This document shows positions 8,678-18,311 of a stretch of DNA of 64,000 nucleotides, in pieces. The notes under the pieces were generated by a model. That model was not told the origin of the DNA. It was given only the letters and a program-made list of their open reading frames with translations, and made no database searches. Position numbers and translations under genes: made by a program. This stretch comes from Actinomadura pelletieri DSM 43383. GTDB lineage: Bacteria > Actinomycetota > Actinomycetes > Streptosporangiales > Streptosporangiaceae. How positions within the stretch are numbered: the stretch's first letter is position 1; every line of letters begins with the position of its first letter. The stretch lies in contig NZ_RBWU01000003.1 of assembly GCF_003634705.1 (NCBI RefSeq), positions 806,001 to 870,000 of the forward strand, given 5' to 3'.

Positions 8678-11194
8678 ATGAGAGCCCGAAAACTGGTGGC
8701 GACCGTGGTGGCGTCCCTGGCGGTGCCCGCCGCGCTCGCGGCGCCCGCCGTCGCGCGGCCGCCCGCGGCCCCGGCGGCCGCCTGCGATCCGATGGGGACC
8801 GAGCCGGTCTATCGCGGCAAGGTCCCGTCCCCCAAGGACGTTCTCGGTTTCGATCTCGGTGAGCGGCAGGTCGGCGTCGCCGAGTCCGACAGGTATCTGG
8901 AGACGGTCGCGGCGAAGAGCGATCGGGTGATCTCCGGGACGCTGGCCACGACGGCGCGGGGCCGTCCGCTGCGGTACGCCGTCGTCGGGCGCCCGGAGCT
9001 GCTGTCGAAGGCGGGGCTGGCCAGGGTGCGGCGGGACGCCGGGAGGCTGCGCGATCCGAGCACGCCCGAGCATCTCGCCAGGCGGATCACCGAGCGGGGC
9101 GTGCCCATCCTGTGGGTGAGCGGGAACGTGCACGGCAACGAGCCGAGTGGGACGGACGCGGCGCTGAAGGTGCTGCGCGACCTCGGCGACCGCACCGACT
9201 GCGCGGCCACGACGATCCTGACCAACGCGCTGGTGATCGTCCTGCCGTCGCAGAACCCGGACGGCCGGGAGGCGGGAACGCGCCAGAACTCTTACGGCTT
9301 CGACATGAACCGCGACTGGTTCGCGCGCACCCAGCCGGAGACCGACGGCAAGCTCGCCCTGCTGAACGAGTACCCGCCCGCCCTGTACATCGACGCGCAC
9401 GAGATGGGCGGGGACTCGTACTTCTTCCCGCCGAACGCCGACCCGATCTACCACGAGACGCCCGAGCAGGCGATCGGCTGGATCAACGACCTGTACGGCG
9501 CGGCGATGGCGGCCGAGTTCCGGCGGCAGGGCATCGACTTCTTCAACCGCGACGTCTACGACCTCTTCTACCAGGGCTACGGCGACTCGGTGCCGACGAC
9601 CGCGTTCCACGCGGCGGGGATGACGTTCGAGAAGGGCGCGGTGAGCCCGTACCCGGAGCGGGTGCGGGAGCAGTACCTCACGCAGTGGGTGACGTTGTCG
9701 GCGGCGGCCCGCAACCGGCAGGACGTCCTGAGCAAGTGGCGCCGGATGACCGTGGACGCCCACGAACAAGGCGAGACGGGGAAACTGGAGCCCAACCAGA
9801 TCTACAACCCGCCGAACCAGATCGACCGTCCGGTCCCTGACCGGAAGGTGCGGAGCTACTTCCTGCGGGACGACGACCCGGCCAAACGTGCCGAGGTGCG
9901 GCTCATCGTGCGGCGGCTCCTGCGGATGGGTGTGCGCGTCGAGAAGCTGGTGAAGCCGCTGACCGTCCCGGATCTCAAGGCGTACGGGCGTCCCGAGGCG
10001 AAGGCGACGCTCCCCGCGGGCACGTACTGGATCTCGATGGCCCAAGGTCAGAAGCACTGGATCCAGGCGATGCTGAACGAGGACGCCTACACGCCGTTCC
10101 CGTACTTCTACGACGTGACGGCGTGGAGCCTGCCGCTGCTCGGGAACGTGTCCGGCGGGTCGTCCGGTGCCGTGCTGCGTCCGCGTGCGGTCCCGGTGGG
10201 AACGCCGCCCGCTCCGCGTCCCCGCCATGACGGCAAGGCCCCGAAAATCGGCGTCTTGCAGTTGTCGGATACGTCGTCGGCCTTCGAATCGACGGGTTGG
10301 TTGCGGCACCGTCTCGACCGGGAGTGGAAACTGCCGTTCACGCTGCTGAGCGCCGCCGACGTGGCCGCCGGCAGGTTGGCCGGCATCGAGGTCCTGGTGG
10401 CGCCGAACGGCTCGGCGAAGATCGCCCACGAGGCGCTCGGCGACACCGGGCGGGCCGCGCTCCGGGAATGGACGCGGGACGGCGGCCGCTACGTCGGCTG
10501 GCAGGGCGGCACCGAACTCGCGGCGTTGCTCGGGTTGACGACCGCCACGCTGGCCGAGCCGACATCCGACATTCCCGGCACACTGCTGCGCGTGAAGGTG
10601 GACGGGGCGAGCCCCCTGTCGAAGGGCGTCGGCGCGACGGCCTGGAACTTCACGTCCTATGACCTGGTGATGCGGGCGTCCTCGGGCGTCGTCGTGTCGT
10701 ACCCGCGGCCCGATTCGCCGGACTGGTTCGTGTCCGGGTTCGAGCGGGGCGCGGCCGAGCTTGGCGGCACCGCCGCGGTCGTCGACCAGCCCGTCGGCGC
10801 GGGCCGTTCCGTGCTGTTCGCCGCGGAACCGAACTTCCGCGCGTTCACCGACGGGACGGCGAAACTGCTCGCCAACGCGATTCTCGGGCCGGATCCGGCC
10901 GGCGCGCAGGCCCCCCGGGCGGACGCGACCGCGAAGGCGGCGCAGCAGGCCGCGGCGCTGCCGTCGTACGAGTCGCCGATCCGCGTCTCGGTGAAGACGG
11001 CCGACGCGGCGAAGGCGGCGGCCGTCCTGCGGTCGGTCGGCGCGGCGTGGGCCGAGAGGCGCGGCGGCGACGTCGTCCACTACGTGATCGACAACCCGCG
11101 CGGGCTGCCGACCGATCACCATCCGTTCGCGGGACGACTCCCGTCCCTCATCCGTAAGGCGGGGATCGCGCCGATCGCCGTCACCCTTCCCTGA
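8678..11194 (+). CDS. secreted M14-family zinc metallocarboxypeptidase
   Basis: 838 residues with an Ala-rich signal peptide (about residues 1-30, ending around AVARPPAAP). The M14 zinc site is visible: His152 and Glu155 in HGNEPSG, and third ligand His241 in IDAHEMGG; Glu318 (MTFEKGA) is the likely catalytic base. The MNRDW sequence matches the substrate-carboxylate region. A long C-terminal extension (about residues 500-838) contains a class I glutamine-amidotransferase-like or Rossmann-like part (IGVLQLSDTSSAFESTGW). Probably an exported digestive peptidase. The start has no strong ribosome-binding site, so a nearby GTG cannot be excluded. Confidence 0.88.
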   Translation: MRARKLVATVVASLAVPAALAAPAVARPPAAPAAACDPMGTEPVYRGKVPSPKDVLGFDLGERQVGVAESDRYLETVAAKSDRVISGTLATTARGRPLRYAVVGRPELLSKAGLARVRRDAGRLRDPSTPEHLARRITERGVPILWVSGNVHGNEPSGTDAALKVLRDLGDRTDCAATTILTNALVIVLPSQNPDGREAGTRQNSYGFDMNRDWFARTQPETDGKLALLNEYPPALYIDAHEMGGDSYFFPPNADPIYHETPEQAIGWINDLYGAAMAAEFRRQGIDFFNRDVYDLFYQGYGDSVPTTAFHAAGMTFEKGAVSPYPERVREQYLTQWVTLSAAARNRQDVLSKWRRMTVDAHEQGETGKLEPNQIYNPPNQIDRPVPDRKVRSYFLRDDDPAKRAEVRLIVRRLLRMGVRVEKLVKPLTVPDLKAYGRPEAKATLPAGTYWISMAQGQKHWIQAMLNEDAYTPFPYFYDVTAWSLPLLGNVSGGSSGAVLRPRAVPVGTPPAPRPRHDGKAPKIGVLQLSDTSSAFESTGWLRHRLDREWKLPFTLLSAADVAAGRLAGIEVLVAPNGSAKIAHEALGDTGRAALREWTRDGGRYVGWQGGTELAALLGLTTATLAEPTSDIPGTLLRVKVDGASPLSKGVGATAWNFTSYDLVMRASSGVVVSYPRPDSPDWFVSGFERGAAELGGTAAVVDQPVGAGRSVLFAAEPNFRAFTDGTAKLLANAILGPDPAGAQAPRADATAKAAQQAAALPSYESPIRVSVKTADAAKAAAVLRSVGAAWAERRGGDVVHYVIDNPRGLPTDHHPFAGRLPSLIRKAGIAPIAVTLP

Positions 11195-11231
11195 CGAGAG
11201 CGGCGTGCCGGGGCGTCCCGGCACGCCGCCT

Positions 11232-11906
11232 CTACTTGCGGACGATCCAGGCGATGGCGGTCATCGTGCCGGGCGGGACCTCGGTGAACCCGCCGTCACG
11301 GACCGCCACCGTCGCGTTCTTCACACAACGGTCCCAGGGGATTTCGCGCGCCAGGTGGACGCGGGCGCCGCCGTCCACCCACGCCTTCACATCCTTGCGG
11401 CGCCCCTGACGCAGCAGCAGCTGCGCCGCGTGCCCGCACTGGGCGGCGGCCTTGCCCGTCGTGATCGTCACGTCAGGGTTGATCGCGATCACCGCGTACG
11501 GGGGTTCGGGCGGCGGGGCGGGCCCTTCGGCGTCCGCGAGGTCGAGCCCGGCGACCTGCAGTTTCGCCAGCTCCGGCGGGACGTCCGACATCGGACCGGG
11601 CGGGAACGCCCGCACTTGGGCGCCCGCGTGCTCGACGGTCACACCGGGCAACGCCTGCGCCTGCGGCCACCGCACGCCCCGCGCACGTCGCGTCACCTTA
11701 CGTATGCGGCGTGACTCCCACTCGCGGACGGCCGCACGCCACTCCCCGTCGGGCTCCACCGCCCGGGGGTCGGTGAGGAGCCGGACGACCGCCGTCGCCG
11801 TCGCCTCGCAGACCGCGCGGTGATTGGGCGGTTCGGCCTTCTCGGCGCGTACCACCAGTTGCATGGCCCACGGCGGATCGTCGCGGGGGTCGTAGTCGGG
11901 TCGCAC
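11232..11906 (-). CDS. peptidyl-tRNA hydrolase Pth2-family protein
   Basis: About 224 residues. The C-terminal half has the Pth2 fold signatures: a first strand with Asn/Asp (YAVIAINPDVTITTGKAAAQ), CGHAAQLLLR helix, and the closing VAVRDGGFTEVPPGTMTAIA strand-turn-strand. In the family the Lys and His-containing helix binds tRNA and catalyses cleavage of stalled peptidyl-tRNA. The N-terminal 110 residues are an extra domain seen in actinobacterial versions. The start is uncertain: I chose GTG at VRPDYDPRDDPP; a GTG 39 bp upstream is possible. Convergent with the M14 gene. Confidence 0.75.
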   Translation of the reverse strand: MRPDYDPRDDPPWAMQLVVRAEKAEPPNHRAVCEATATAVVRLLTDPRAVEPDGEWRAAVREWESRRIRKVTRRARGVRWPQAQALPGVTVEHAGAQVRAFPPGPMSDVPPELAKLQVAGLDLADAEGPAPPPEPPYAVIAINPDVTITTGKAAAQCGHAAQLLLRQGRRKDVKAWVDGGARVHLAREIPWDRCVKNATVAVRDGGFTEVPPGTMTAIAWIVRK

Positions 11907-12061
11907 GCGAGGAGTATTCCAAACCCGGAGCGGCTTTCCGGACACGGATGTGGGTACTGCAACTTGTGCCGTCCCTCGGACGTTTCTCCTGTTGCGGGCT
12001 GGACGGCCCTCGCCGGAGACGGCGGGGGGACACGGCGGAACGGTCGGGTCGGAGGTCGCCG

Positions 12062-13132
12062 GTGACCAGTGGCACGTGGAGTGATTCCATACCGGGTGTC
12101 GGGACGTTCTTCGTGGGGATCGACGTCGCCCCGGGCCGCTACCGGTGCGACGACGGCAAGGGCGGCTGGTGGGTGCGTTTCACCGGCCCGGGCGGGGGCG
12201 ATCCGGTCGGTTCGTGGCCGCTGCCCCCCGGTCCCACCGAGATCGAGATCGCACGGACCGACTTCGCGTTCGAGACGCACGTGTCGACGTACTGGCGGCG
12301 GGTCGCGCCGCCCCGCGCGCCCGAGGACGGCGCGCCCGCCGAGCCCCGTCCCGTCGCCGACCCGGGCCTGCGCGCCGAACTCGACACGATCGTCGCCCGC
12401 CGCAGACCGCTGATGTGGCTGGCGCCGCTGACGGTCCTCGGCCTCGGCCTGCTCGGCTCCCCGCTGCTCGGCTCGCTGTGGCTGATCGGCCTCGGGATGC
12501 TCGCGATCCTGGTCGCGCTCGGCACCCCGTCGGTGTCCCTTGACCTGCGCCGCGCCCGCGAACTCCAGCGGCGCCGCGACCGCTACCTCACCCCCGAGGA
12601 CTTCGACGACGAGGGCCGCGCGATGCTGGTGCGCGCTCAGGCCGCGGTGGACGCCGTCCGCGACTCCGCCGTCAACCGCGAGGGGCTGCTGGACGCGGTC
12701 GACAACGCCGTCACGCTGCCGCGCCAGGAATGGGAGATCGCCCAGGTTCTGGCCAGGCAGTCGAAGCTCCGCGCGGACCACGCCGAGATGGAGGGGGCCT
12801 CCACGCTCCCGGAGGTCGAGTCGGCGTTGCGTCCGCTGCGCGCCAAACTCGACCTCTCCGTCCAGGCCGTGACCCGCCGCGTGGAGGCCCTCGAACGCTA
12901 CGCGGAACGCGCCAAAGCGGCGGACGAGGTCCTGCACGCCCAACGGCATCTGGAGGCCATCGCGGAGAAGGCGCACGAGTACGACGAACTGCTCGCCGAC
13001 ACCGTCCGCGACGACCTGGCCCTCCCCGCGATCGAGCGCCTGACCGAGCAGGGCGACGAACTCGTCCGCACCCTCCGCGACCGCCTCTCCCAGGCCGCCG
13101 AAGCCGCCAACGAACTCCCTCCGCACTCTTAG
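12062..13132 (+). CDS. membrane protein with N-terminal PGxYR-type domain and C-terminal coiled coil
   Basis: 356 residues. Residues 1-80 carry GTFFVGIDVAPGRYRC, the sequence pattern of small beta domains usually found outside the membrane. Two hydrophobic segments (about 115-160) follow, then a long, charged, alpha-helical region (about 175-340) with coiled-coil character. GTG start after GGAGG. It ends in a 4-bp convergent overlap with the next gene. The neighbouring WXG100-like genes suggest a possible surface or secretion role, but no function is recognised. Confidence 0.7.
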   Translation: MTSGTWSDSIPGVGTFFVGIDVAPGRYRCDDGKGGWWVRFTGPGGGDPVGSWPLPPGPTEIEIARTDFAFETHVSTYWRRVAPPRAPEDGAPAEPRPVADPGLRAELDTIVARRRPLMWLAPLTVLGLGLLGSPLLGSLWLIGLGMLAILVALGTPSVSLDLRRARELQRRRDRYLTPEDFDDEGRAMLVRAQAAVDAVRDSAVNREGLLDAVDNAVTLPRQEWEIAQVLARQSKLRADHAEMEGASTLPEVESALRPLRAKLDLSVQAVTRRVEALERYAERAKAADEVLHAQRHLEAIAEKAHEYDELLADTVRDDLALPAIERLTEQGDELVRTLRDRLSQAAEAANELPPHS

Positions 13133-13536
13133 TTCGGCCGTTCGGCGTCCAGGTCGTCCAACTCGTCCTTGAGCCGCTGCAGCTCCTGCACCTTCTCCGT
13201 GATCTCCGCCATCGCCCGCCGCACCTCGGCCTGCAGGCCCGCCAGCCGATCGACCTCCTCGGCGTCGACGACCTCCTGCCCCTCGGCCATCGTCTCGTCC
13301 CACTTCTCCTTGAACTTGTCGATGTGCGGGGACAACTCGGCGTCGAAGAGCGGACTGCGCGCCGCTTCCCGAAGGGACATCCGACCGTCCAAAACCTCCT
13401 GGACGAACCGCTGGAACTGAGGGTTCTCGGACTTGTCACGAAGAATCTCAAGATTTTTGCGGACCGCCCTGGAGGCGCTCTGGTCTCCCCGCGCGATATC
13501 CATCATCGGAAGCCCGTCATCGTCGAACTCCGCCAT
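13129..13536 (-). CDS. hypothetical helical protein of the WXG100 cassette
   Basis: 135 residues, highly charged, nearly all alpha-helical, with a C-terminal coiled coil (about residues 85-130, ending KDELDDLDAERPN). Its ATG shares one base with the stop of the upstream gene (TGATG), so the two are translationally coupled. The head (MDIARGDQSASRAVRKN) resembles no family I can name. A chaperone or anti-aggregation partner for the upstream WXG-like protein is conceivable but unproven. Confidence 0.65.
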   Translation of the reverse strand: MAEFDDDGLPMMDIARGDQSASRAVRKNLEILRDKSENPQFQRFVQEVLDGRMSLREAARSPLFDAELSPHIDKFKEKWDETMAEGQEVVDAEEVDRLAGLQAEVRRAMAEITEKVQELQRLKDELDDLDAERPN

Positions 13537-14258
13537 CACGCGACCACCAGGTTGTCGTAGGAGCCCTTGGGGTAGGGCTGAGAGTCCAATCCACATATGG
13601 AGGCCAAAGCGCCAACGAGAACGCCGATCGTCCCCATGACGGCGGCGATGGCCAGCCCTACGTACGAGATGACTTTCAGCCATTTTTGGATGGCCAGACC
13701 GATCTGCGCCATGATCGCGGCCATGCCCACGGACGGTCCCACGACGGTCCAGCTGGTCGCGGCCGAGGCGGCGGCGGTGATGGCGACCATGACGGCCAGA
13801 TCGAGGACCGCCTCCAGCCCGCTCACCGCCGCCTTGGCCGACGACCACGCACCGAACGCCGTGGACCGCACCTCCCCTGCTACCCGCTGAACAGGCTCGA
13901 CCTGCTTGTCAATGGCGTTCGCGAACTCCGTGAAGTATTTGTCGCAGGCGTCCGCCGCATTGCCGTCCCAGCTCTTCAGCATCGTGGCCTGACCTTCCCG
14001 CACCCCCTTGGCGTACTCTGTGTAGAACTCACTGACATGCTCAAGTGCGGTGGAGAACTTCGAGATCGACTCCCAGTCCCCGGCGAATTGCCGCGCCAGC
14101 CATTCCGCCGGATTGACCCCACAGATCTTGTCGATCGCCCAGAGTAACCAGTGACTGGGGCTGACGAAGTCGGTAAGCGAGAGTGATACGTCTACCACCT
14201 TGGGCATGGGCTCCTTCGTCGTCGGAGGAACCAGCTTGGCGGCGGGCGTCGTGGTCAT
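13536..14258 (-). CDS. WXG100-like membrane protein
   Basis: 240 residues. A helical hairpin of WXG100/ESAT-6 type is suggested by W97-D98-G99 (KSWDGNAAD) between two amphipathic helices. Two long hydrophobic segments follow (about 150-190 and 195-225), ending at SICGLDSQPYPKGSY. WXG100-like domains are substrates or components of type VII secretion; full transmembrane additions are known in larger LXG/EspB-like relatives. Neighbouring genes are also WXG-like, but no EccC-type ATPase is in the window. Confidence 0.65.
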   Translation of the reverse strand: MTTTPAAKLVPPTTKEPMPKVVDVSLSLTDFVSPSHWLLWAIDKICGVNPAEWLARQFAGDWESISKFSTALEHVSEFYTEYAKGVREGQATMLKSWDGNAADACDKYFTEFANAIDKQVEPVQRVAGEVRSTAFGAWSSAKAAVSGLEAVLDLAVMVAITAAASAATSWTVVGPSVGMAAIMAQIGLAIQKWLKVISYVGLAIAAVMGTIGVLVGALASICGLDSQPYPKGSYDNLVVA

Positions 14259-14279
14259 GCATGTCCTTCCTGGACGGGC

Positions 14280-14600
14280 CTACTTCATCGGGTAGGTCTG
14301 GTCGATACGTTCGGCGACCTTCTTCTCAGTATTTCGATACACCTCGGCACATTTGCGCAGTTCCCTCGCCGACCCTGAACTGAGGCCGTCCAGTCGCTCG
14401 ATATTCTTCTGCACCTGTTCACCGAGGCGCAGCACACCGACGGCGTATAACAAGCCGAAGATTATCCCCCTGCCGTCGGCTACCACTTCTTGATGGCTCT
14501 GGACATAACTCTTCGCCTTCTCACAATCCCCGGCAAGCGCGTCCATGGCCTGCGCGAAAGATTCCAACGCGGCCGGTTCGACACGGAACGACACAACCAT
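14280..14600 (-). CDS. ESX-associated WXG100-like small protein
   Basis: 106 residues, two helices with a central Gly turn, no signal peptide: the FRVEPAALESFAQAMDALA opening matches actinobacterial type VII secretion target proteins (DUF2580-like). A WxG motif is not present, so assignment is by overall pattern. The AAAGGA ribosome-binding site touches the ATG; a GTG two codons further in (VSFRVEP) has better spacing and may be the real start. It precedes the larger WXG-like gene by 21 bp, probably one transcript. Confidence 0.6.
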   Translation of the reverse strand: MVVSFRVEPAALESFAQAMDALAGDCEKAKSYVQSHQEVVADGRGIIFGLLYAVGVLRLGEQVQKNIERLDGLSSGSARELRKCAEVYRNTEKKVAERIDQTYPMK

Positions 14601-14701
14601 TCCTTTCAGCAGATGCCGTGGTCTCGGTTATCGCTTGCACTCCCCCGCTTCCAGTGCCACAATCTAGATCGTGATCACCTGTTCCGAACAAAGAGGGGAT
14701 A

Positions 14702-14983
14702 ATGCACGCTCATCTTTGGCGCCTACGCTTCGTCGGCGGAATGATCCTGGGGACGGGCATATTCTTCTTGCCCACCGCGATCGCTTTCAGCATAATCTTC
14801 GAAGAGCCTCGTTTGCTAATCCAGCTCATCTCGACCACGGGCTGGATGGTCGGCGGCTACTTGATCTACCGCTCGGCGTCCTTCACCGGAAAACGTCTGG
14901 CCGGTTTCCTGTTAGTCGGCTTGAGCGTCGTAACGGTCATGTCCCTCTTGGGGGGCCTTCTTAGCCGTTTGTCAGGACTATAG
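14702..14983 (+). CDS. small three-helix membrane protein
   Basis: 93 residues with three hydrophobic segments (FVGGMILGTGIFFLPTAIAF, LIQLISTTGWMVGGYLIY, LAGFLLVGLSVVTVMSLLGG). ATG follows AGAGGGGAT. Divergent from the WXG-like genes. Its sequence is AT-richer than the window average. No family recognised. Confidence 0.55.
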   Translation: MHAHLWRLRFVGGMILGTGIFFLPTAIAFSIIFEEPRLLIQLISTTGWMVGGYLIYRSASFTGKRLAGFLLVGLSVVTVMSLLGGLLSRLSGL

Positions 14984-15410
14984 AGGTTGCCCGGTATCCA
15001 AGACGACCGGACACCTCGGCAATTACTACACCCACCGAGTCAGGGATACGGACAGTCTCATATGCGCCATCGGCGGCCCGTTCCCTGTTCGAACAACCTG
15101 GCAGCCCAGGTTCTGCAACATCGGACGTACATAAATCACGATTGATGCCGACCGTAATGGAGTTCGGATTCGGCGACCGTTTTCATGCCCGTCCAACGAC
15201 AATAATAGAACCGTGGCCGGATGCGGCCACGCAAGAGCGAGAGAAATGTGTCACTGTGGCACGATTTCGGAGGAAGGCTCAGTCCAATGGACCATCTCTC
15301 CGGAGGTGGGCGCACTCGTCCCTTGAATTCGCTTGGCGACGCCACCGACACCCTTGAGCCGACAGTGCAGGCAAAGGATCCTGGGTGGCCGAGTCACCGC
15401 CGGGGCGGGG
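14984..15410. other. intergenic region without a recognisable gene
   Basis: About 430 bp, visibly AT-richer than its surroundings. Short open frames of about 70 codons exist on both strands, but none has a ribosome-binding site, domain or coding pattern that I trust. I see no RNA gene or repeat. Confidence 0.6.
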
Positions 15411-15995
15411 TCAGAGAATGGCGCGGACCTGGTCGATGGTGGTGAAGAGTTCGGCGCGCATGCCGGTCTTGCGGGCGGCGACGACGTTGCGTTCGGTGTC
15501 GTCGAAGAAGAGGACGTCGGTGAGCTTGGCGCCCAGGCGGTCGGCGCAGATCTCGTAGGCGCGGGCGTCGGGCTTGGCGACGCCGATGTCGCAGGAGTAG
15601 ACGAGGGCGTCGAAGCGGGACAGCCAGTCACGGTGGCGTGCCTCGAAGCGGGGAACCAGGTCGCCGATGATGTTCGACAGCAGGCCGAGGGTGCGTCCCT
15701 GGCCGGCGAGTTCGTGGACGAGGGCGACCATGGCGTCGTCCGCCTCCGTCCAACTGTCCAGATCGGCCTCGATCAGCGCGGGGACGTCGGAAAAGGTGGT
15801 GCCGAGGCGATCGGCCACGTTCGCCCAGTACTCGGGGCTCTCCTGGCCGGAGTCGTAGGCGGGGCGGCAGGACCAGTAGGCGTCCCAGAATCGGGCACCG
15901 GAGACACCTGCGGTCTCCTCGATTCTCTGTACGGCTTCGGGGGTCTGGCGGCGGGCGATGACTCCGAACAGGTCGAAAACGATCACATCGGACAT
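15411..15995 (-). CDS. HAD-family hydrolase
   Basis: 194 residues. Motif I is VIVFDLFGVIAR, with Phe-Gly in place of the second Asp (DLFGV) as in the HAD-IA epoxide-hydrolase/YihX-like group. Motif II LLSNI, Lys in VAKPDARAY, motif III LFFDDTERNVVAARKTG. Probably a phosphatase of small phosphorylated metabolites. ATG start after GGGG. Unrelated to the HAD protein at 361-1062 beyond the superfamily. Confidence 0.85.
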   Translation of the reverse strand: MSDVIVFDLFGVIARRQTPEAVQRIEETAGVSGARFWDAYWSCRPAYDSGQESPEYWANVADRLGTTFSDVPALIEADLDSWTEADDAMVALVHELAGQGRTLGLLSNIIGDLVPRFEARHRDWLSRFDALVYSCDIGVAKPDARAYEICADRLGAKLTDVLFFDDTERNVVAARKTGMRAELFTTIDQVRAIL

Positions 15996-16089
15996 GTCCC
16001 CGACCCTATGCGGCCACGGAGCCACCCGACAGGAACCGGACGGTCTGAGCGAACATCACCTCAGGTGACGTTCGACGAAATCGAGTGCG

Positions 16090-18225
16090 TCAAGCGCGCA
16101 GGCTTTCGCGGGTCGCCTCGGCGGTGGGCGTCCGGCGGGACGGCAGGAGGCGGGCCAGGGGGCGCGGGAGCCACCAGTTCGCCTCGCCGAACAACTCCAT
16201 CAGCGCCGGGACGAGCACCAGCCGCACGATCGTCGCGTCGATCAGGATGGCGATGCCCATGCCGAGGCCCATCTGCTTCACGGCGACGTCCGCGCCGAGC
16301 AGCACCGACAGGAACACCATCACCATGATCGCCGCGGCGGCGGTGATGACGCGGGCGGTGCGGGACAGGCCGAGCGCGACGGCCTCCCGAGTCGGCACCC
16401 CCGTCTCGTAGTTCTCCCGGATGCGGGACACGAGGAACACCTCGTAGTCCATCGAGAGCCCGAACAGGATCGGGAACATCATCAGCGGCACCCAGGTCGT
16501 CACCGGCATGTCGGTCGGGAACCCGAGCACGCCGCCCGCCCAGCCCCACTGGACCACCGCGGTCAGCACCCCGTAGGCGGCGGCGATCGACAGCAGGTTC
16601 ATCACCGCGGCCTGCAACGCCACCGTCACCGACCGGACGAGCGCGACCAGCAACAACAGCGACAGGCCGACGACGACGGCGATCAGCCATGGCAGCCGGG
16701 TGCTCACCTCGTCGGCGAAGTCGATCGAGGCCGCGTTCTGCCCGCCGACATAGGTCTGCGCTCCGGTGCCGTCCATGGCGCGGGGAATGACGTCGTCCCG
16801 CAGCGTGTGGACGAGTTCCGGCGTCGCCTCGTCCTGCGCCCCGGTCGTCGGGAACGCGACGAGGATGGACGCGGCGCCGTCCTGGCTGGTGCGCGGAGGC
16901 TGGACGGCGGCGACCCCGGGCGTGTCGCGGACGGCCGCGGCGAGCCGCCCCTGGTCCGCGCCGGTCCCGCCCTCGGTGACAAGGATCAGCGGCGCGGCCG
17001 TTCCAGGTCCGAAGCCCTCCGCCATGATCTGGCTCGCGCGGTACCCGCTGTGGTCGTGCGGCTGGGTGCTGGAGTCGGGCAGGCTCAGCCGCATCGACAG
17101 CGCGGGCACGGCCAGCACCAGCAGGACGGCGACCGCCGCCAGCCCCGCGACGATCGGATGCGCCTGGACGACCCGCGCCCACCGTTCGGCGAGGGGACGA
17201 CCGCGTTGCCGGCCGACCCCGGGGACACGGAGCCGGTCGATGGACCGTCCGGCGAAGCCGAGCAGCGCGGGCAGCAACGTCACCGCGCCGAGCATGGTCA
17301 TCAGCACGGTGACCGCGGCCGCGACCGCGACGGCGTTGAGGAGGCTCTGCTGCATGACGAACAGCCCCATCAACGCGATCACCACGGTGGTACCGGCGAA
17401 CAGCACGGCACGTCCGGCGGTGGCGACGGCCGTGACGGCCGCCTCCTCTGGATCGTTCCCGGCGTGCAGCTCCTCACGGAAGCGGGTCACGATGAACAGC
17501 GCGTAGTCGATGCCGACACCGAGCCCGATGAGCGCGGCGACGATCGGACTGAACGACGGCGCGGGCAGCGGATGCCCGAGCAGCATGATCAGCGAGAGCC
17601 CGGATCCGATGCCGAACAGCGCGGTCAGGATGGGCAGCCCCATCGCCAGCACCGACCCGAACGCGACCAGGAGGATCACGATGGCGGCGAGCACGCCGAT
17701 GGCCTCGGACGGCCCTCCCCCGGGCGTCTCGGCGGCGTCCACGGCCGTTCCACCGAATTGGATCTCCACGGGCCCGGTGTCGGAGCGGACGTCGTCCAGC
17801 AGGGCGTTCACGTCCTCCTTGGACATCTCCTCGGACGGCACGTCGAGGCTGCCGGTGGCGAACGCCGTCTTCCCGTCCGGTGAGATCTGCCCCGGTGTCG
17901 CGTAGGGCGAGGACACCGACACCACATGCGGTGTACTGGCGAACCGTTCGATCGCCCGCTCGACCCGGGGCCTGACCTCCGCGCTCCGCACACCGGCATC
18001 GGCCTGGACCGCCAGCGTGATCGTGTCGCCGCTCTGGTCCGCGAAGTGTTCTTCCAGCAGGTCGGTGGCCTTCGCCGACCCCGAGTCCCCGCCGGAGAAG
18101 TCGTTCAGCGGCTCGGCGGCGAAGCCGAAACCGAGCACCAACACCGTGATCGTGCCGGCGATCCACGCCGCGACCGTCAGGCGCCGCCTTCGGTAACAGA
18201 ACCGGGCAAGCAGGGGCAACCTCAT
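16090..18225 (-). CDS. MMPL-family RND transporter
   Basis: 711 residues with the RND layout: one N-terminal helix, a large outside loop (about 45-190), five helices, a second helix and loop (about 375-510), and five more helices. Characteristic motifs are GLGVGIDYALFIVTRF in the first half and FGLSMDYEVFLVSRIRE in the second; Asp-Tyr pairs in these helices carry protons. MMPL proteins export lipids, siderophores or drugs. ATG preceded by GAAGGTGG. No TetR gene adjoins it, but nested inverted repeats lie upstream. Confidence 0.92.
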   Translation of the reverse strand: MRLPLLARFCYRRRRLTVAAWIAGTITVLVLGFGFAAEPLNDFSGGDSGSAKATDLLEEHFADQSGDTITLAVQADAGVRSAEVRPRVERAIERFASTPHVVSVSSPYATPGQISPDGKTAFATGSLDVPSEEMSKEDVNALLDDVRSDTGPVEIQFGGTAVDAAETPGGGPSEAIGVLAAIVILLVAFGSVLAMGLPILTALFGIGSGLSLIMLLGHPLPAPSFSPIVAALIGLGVGIDYALFIVTRFREELHAGNDPEEAAVTAVATAGRAVLFAGTTVVIALMGLFVMQQSLLNAVAVAAAVTVLMTMLGAVTLLPALLGFAGRSIDRLRVPGVGRQRGRPLAERWARVVQAHPIVAGLAAVAVLLVLAVPALSMRLSLPDSSTQPHDHSGYRASQIMAEGFGPGTAAPLILVTEGGTGADQGRLAAAVRDTPGVAAVQPPRTSQDGAASILVAFPTTGAQDEATPELVHTLRDDVIPRAMDGTGAQTYVGGQNAASIDFADEVSTRLPWLIAVVVGLSLLLLVALVRSVTVALQAAVMNLLSIAAAYGVLTAVVQWGWAGGVLGFPTDMPVTTWVPLMMFPILFGLSMDYEVFLVSRIRENYETGVPTREAVALGLSRTARVITAAAAIMVMVFLSVLLGADVAVKQMGLGMGIAILIDATIVRLVLVPALMELFGEANWWLPRPLARLLPSRRTPTAEATRESLRA

Positions 18226-18311
18226 GGCAGACCACCTTCGTTGTATAAGTTGCCCCTGACGAGGTGACGTCCGGGCACCGGGAACGCGTCGGCGGTTCCA
18301 GCGTGGTCGGT

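Noticed and set aside
7811..11224. Very long open frame on the minus strand opposite the M14 peptidase
   Set aside because: It is Arg/Pro-rich, has no domain, and mirrors the high-GC codon pattern of the real gene.
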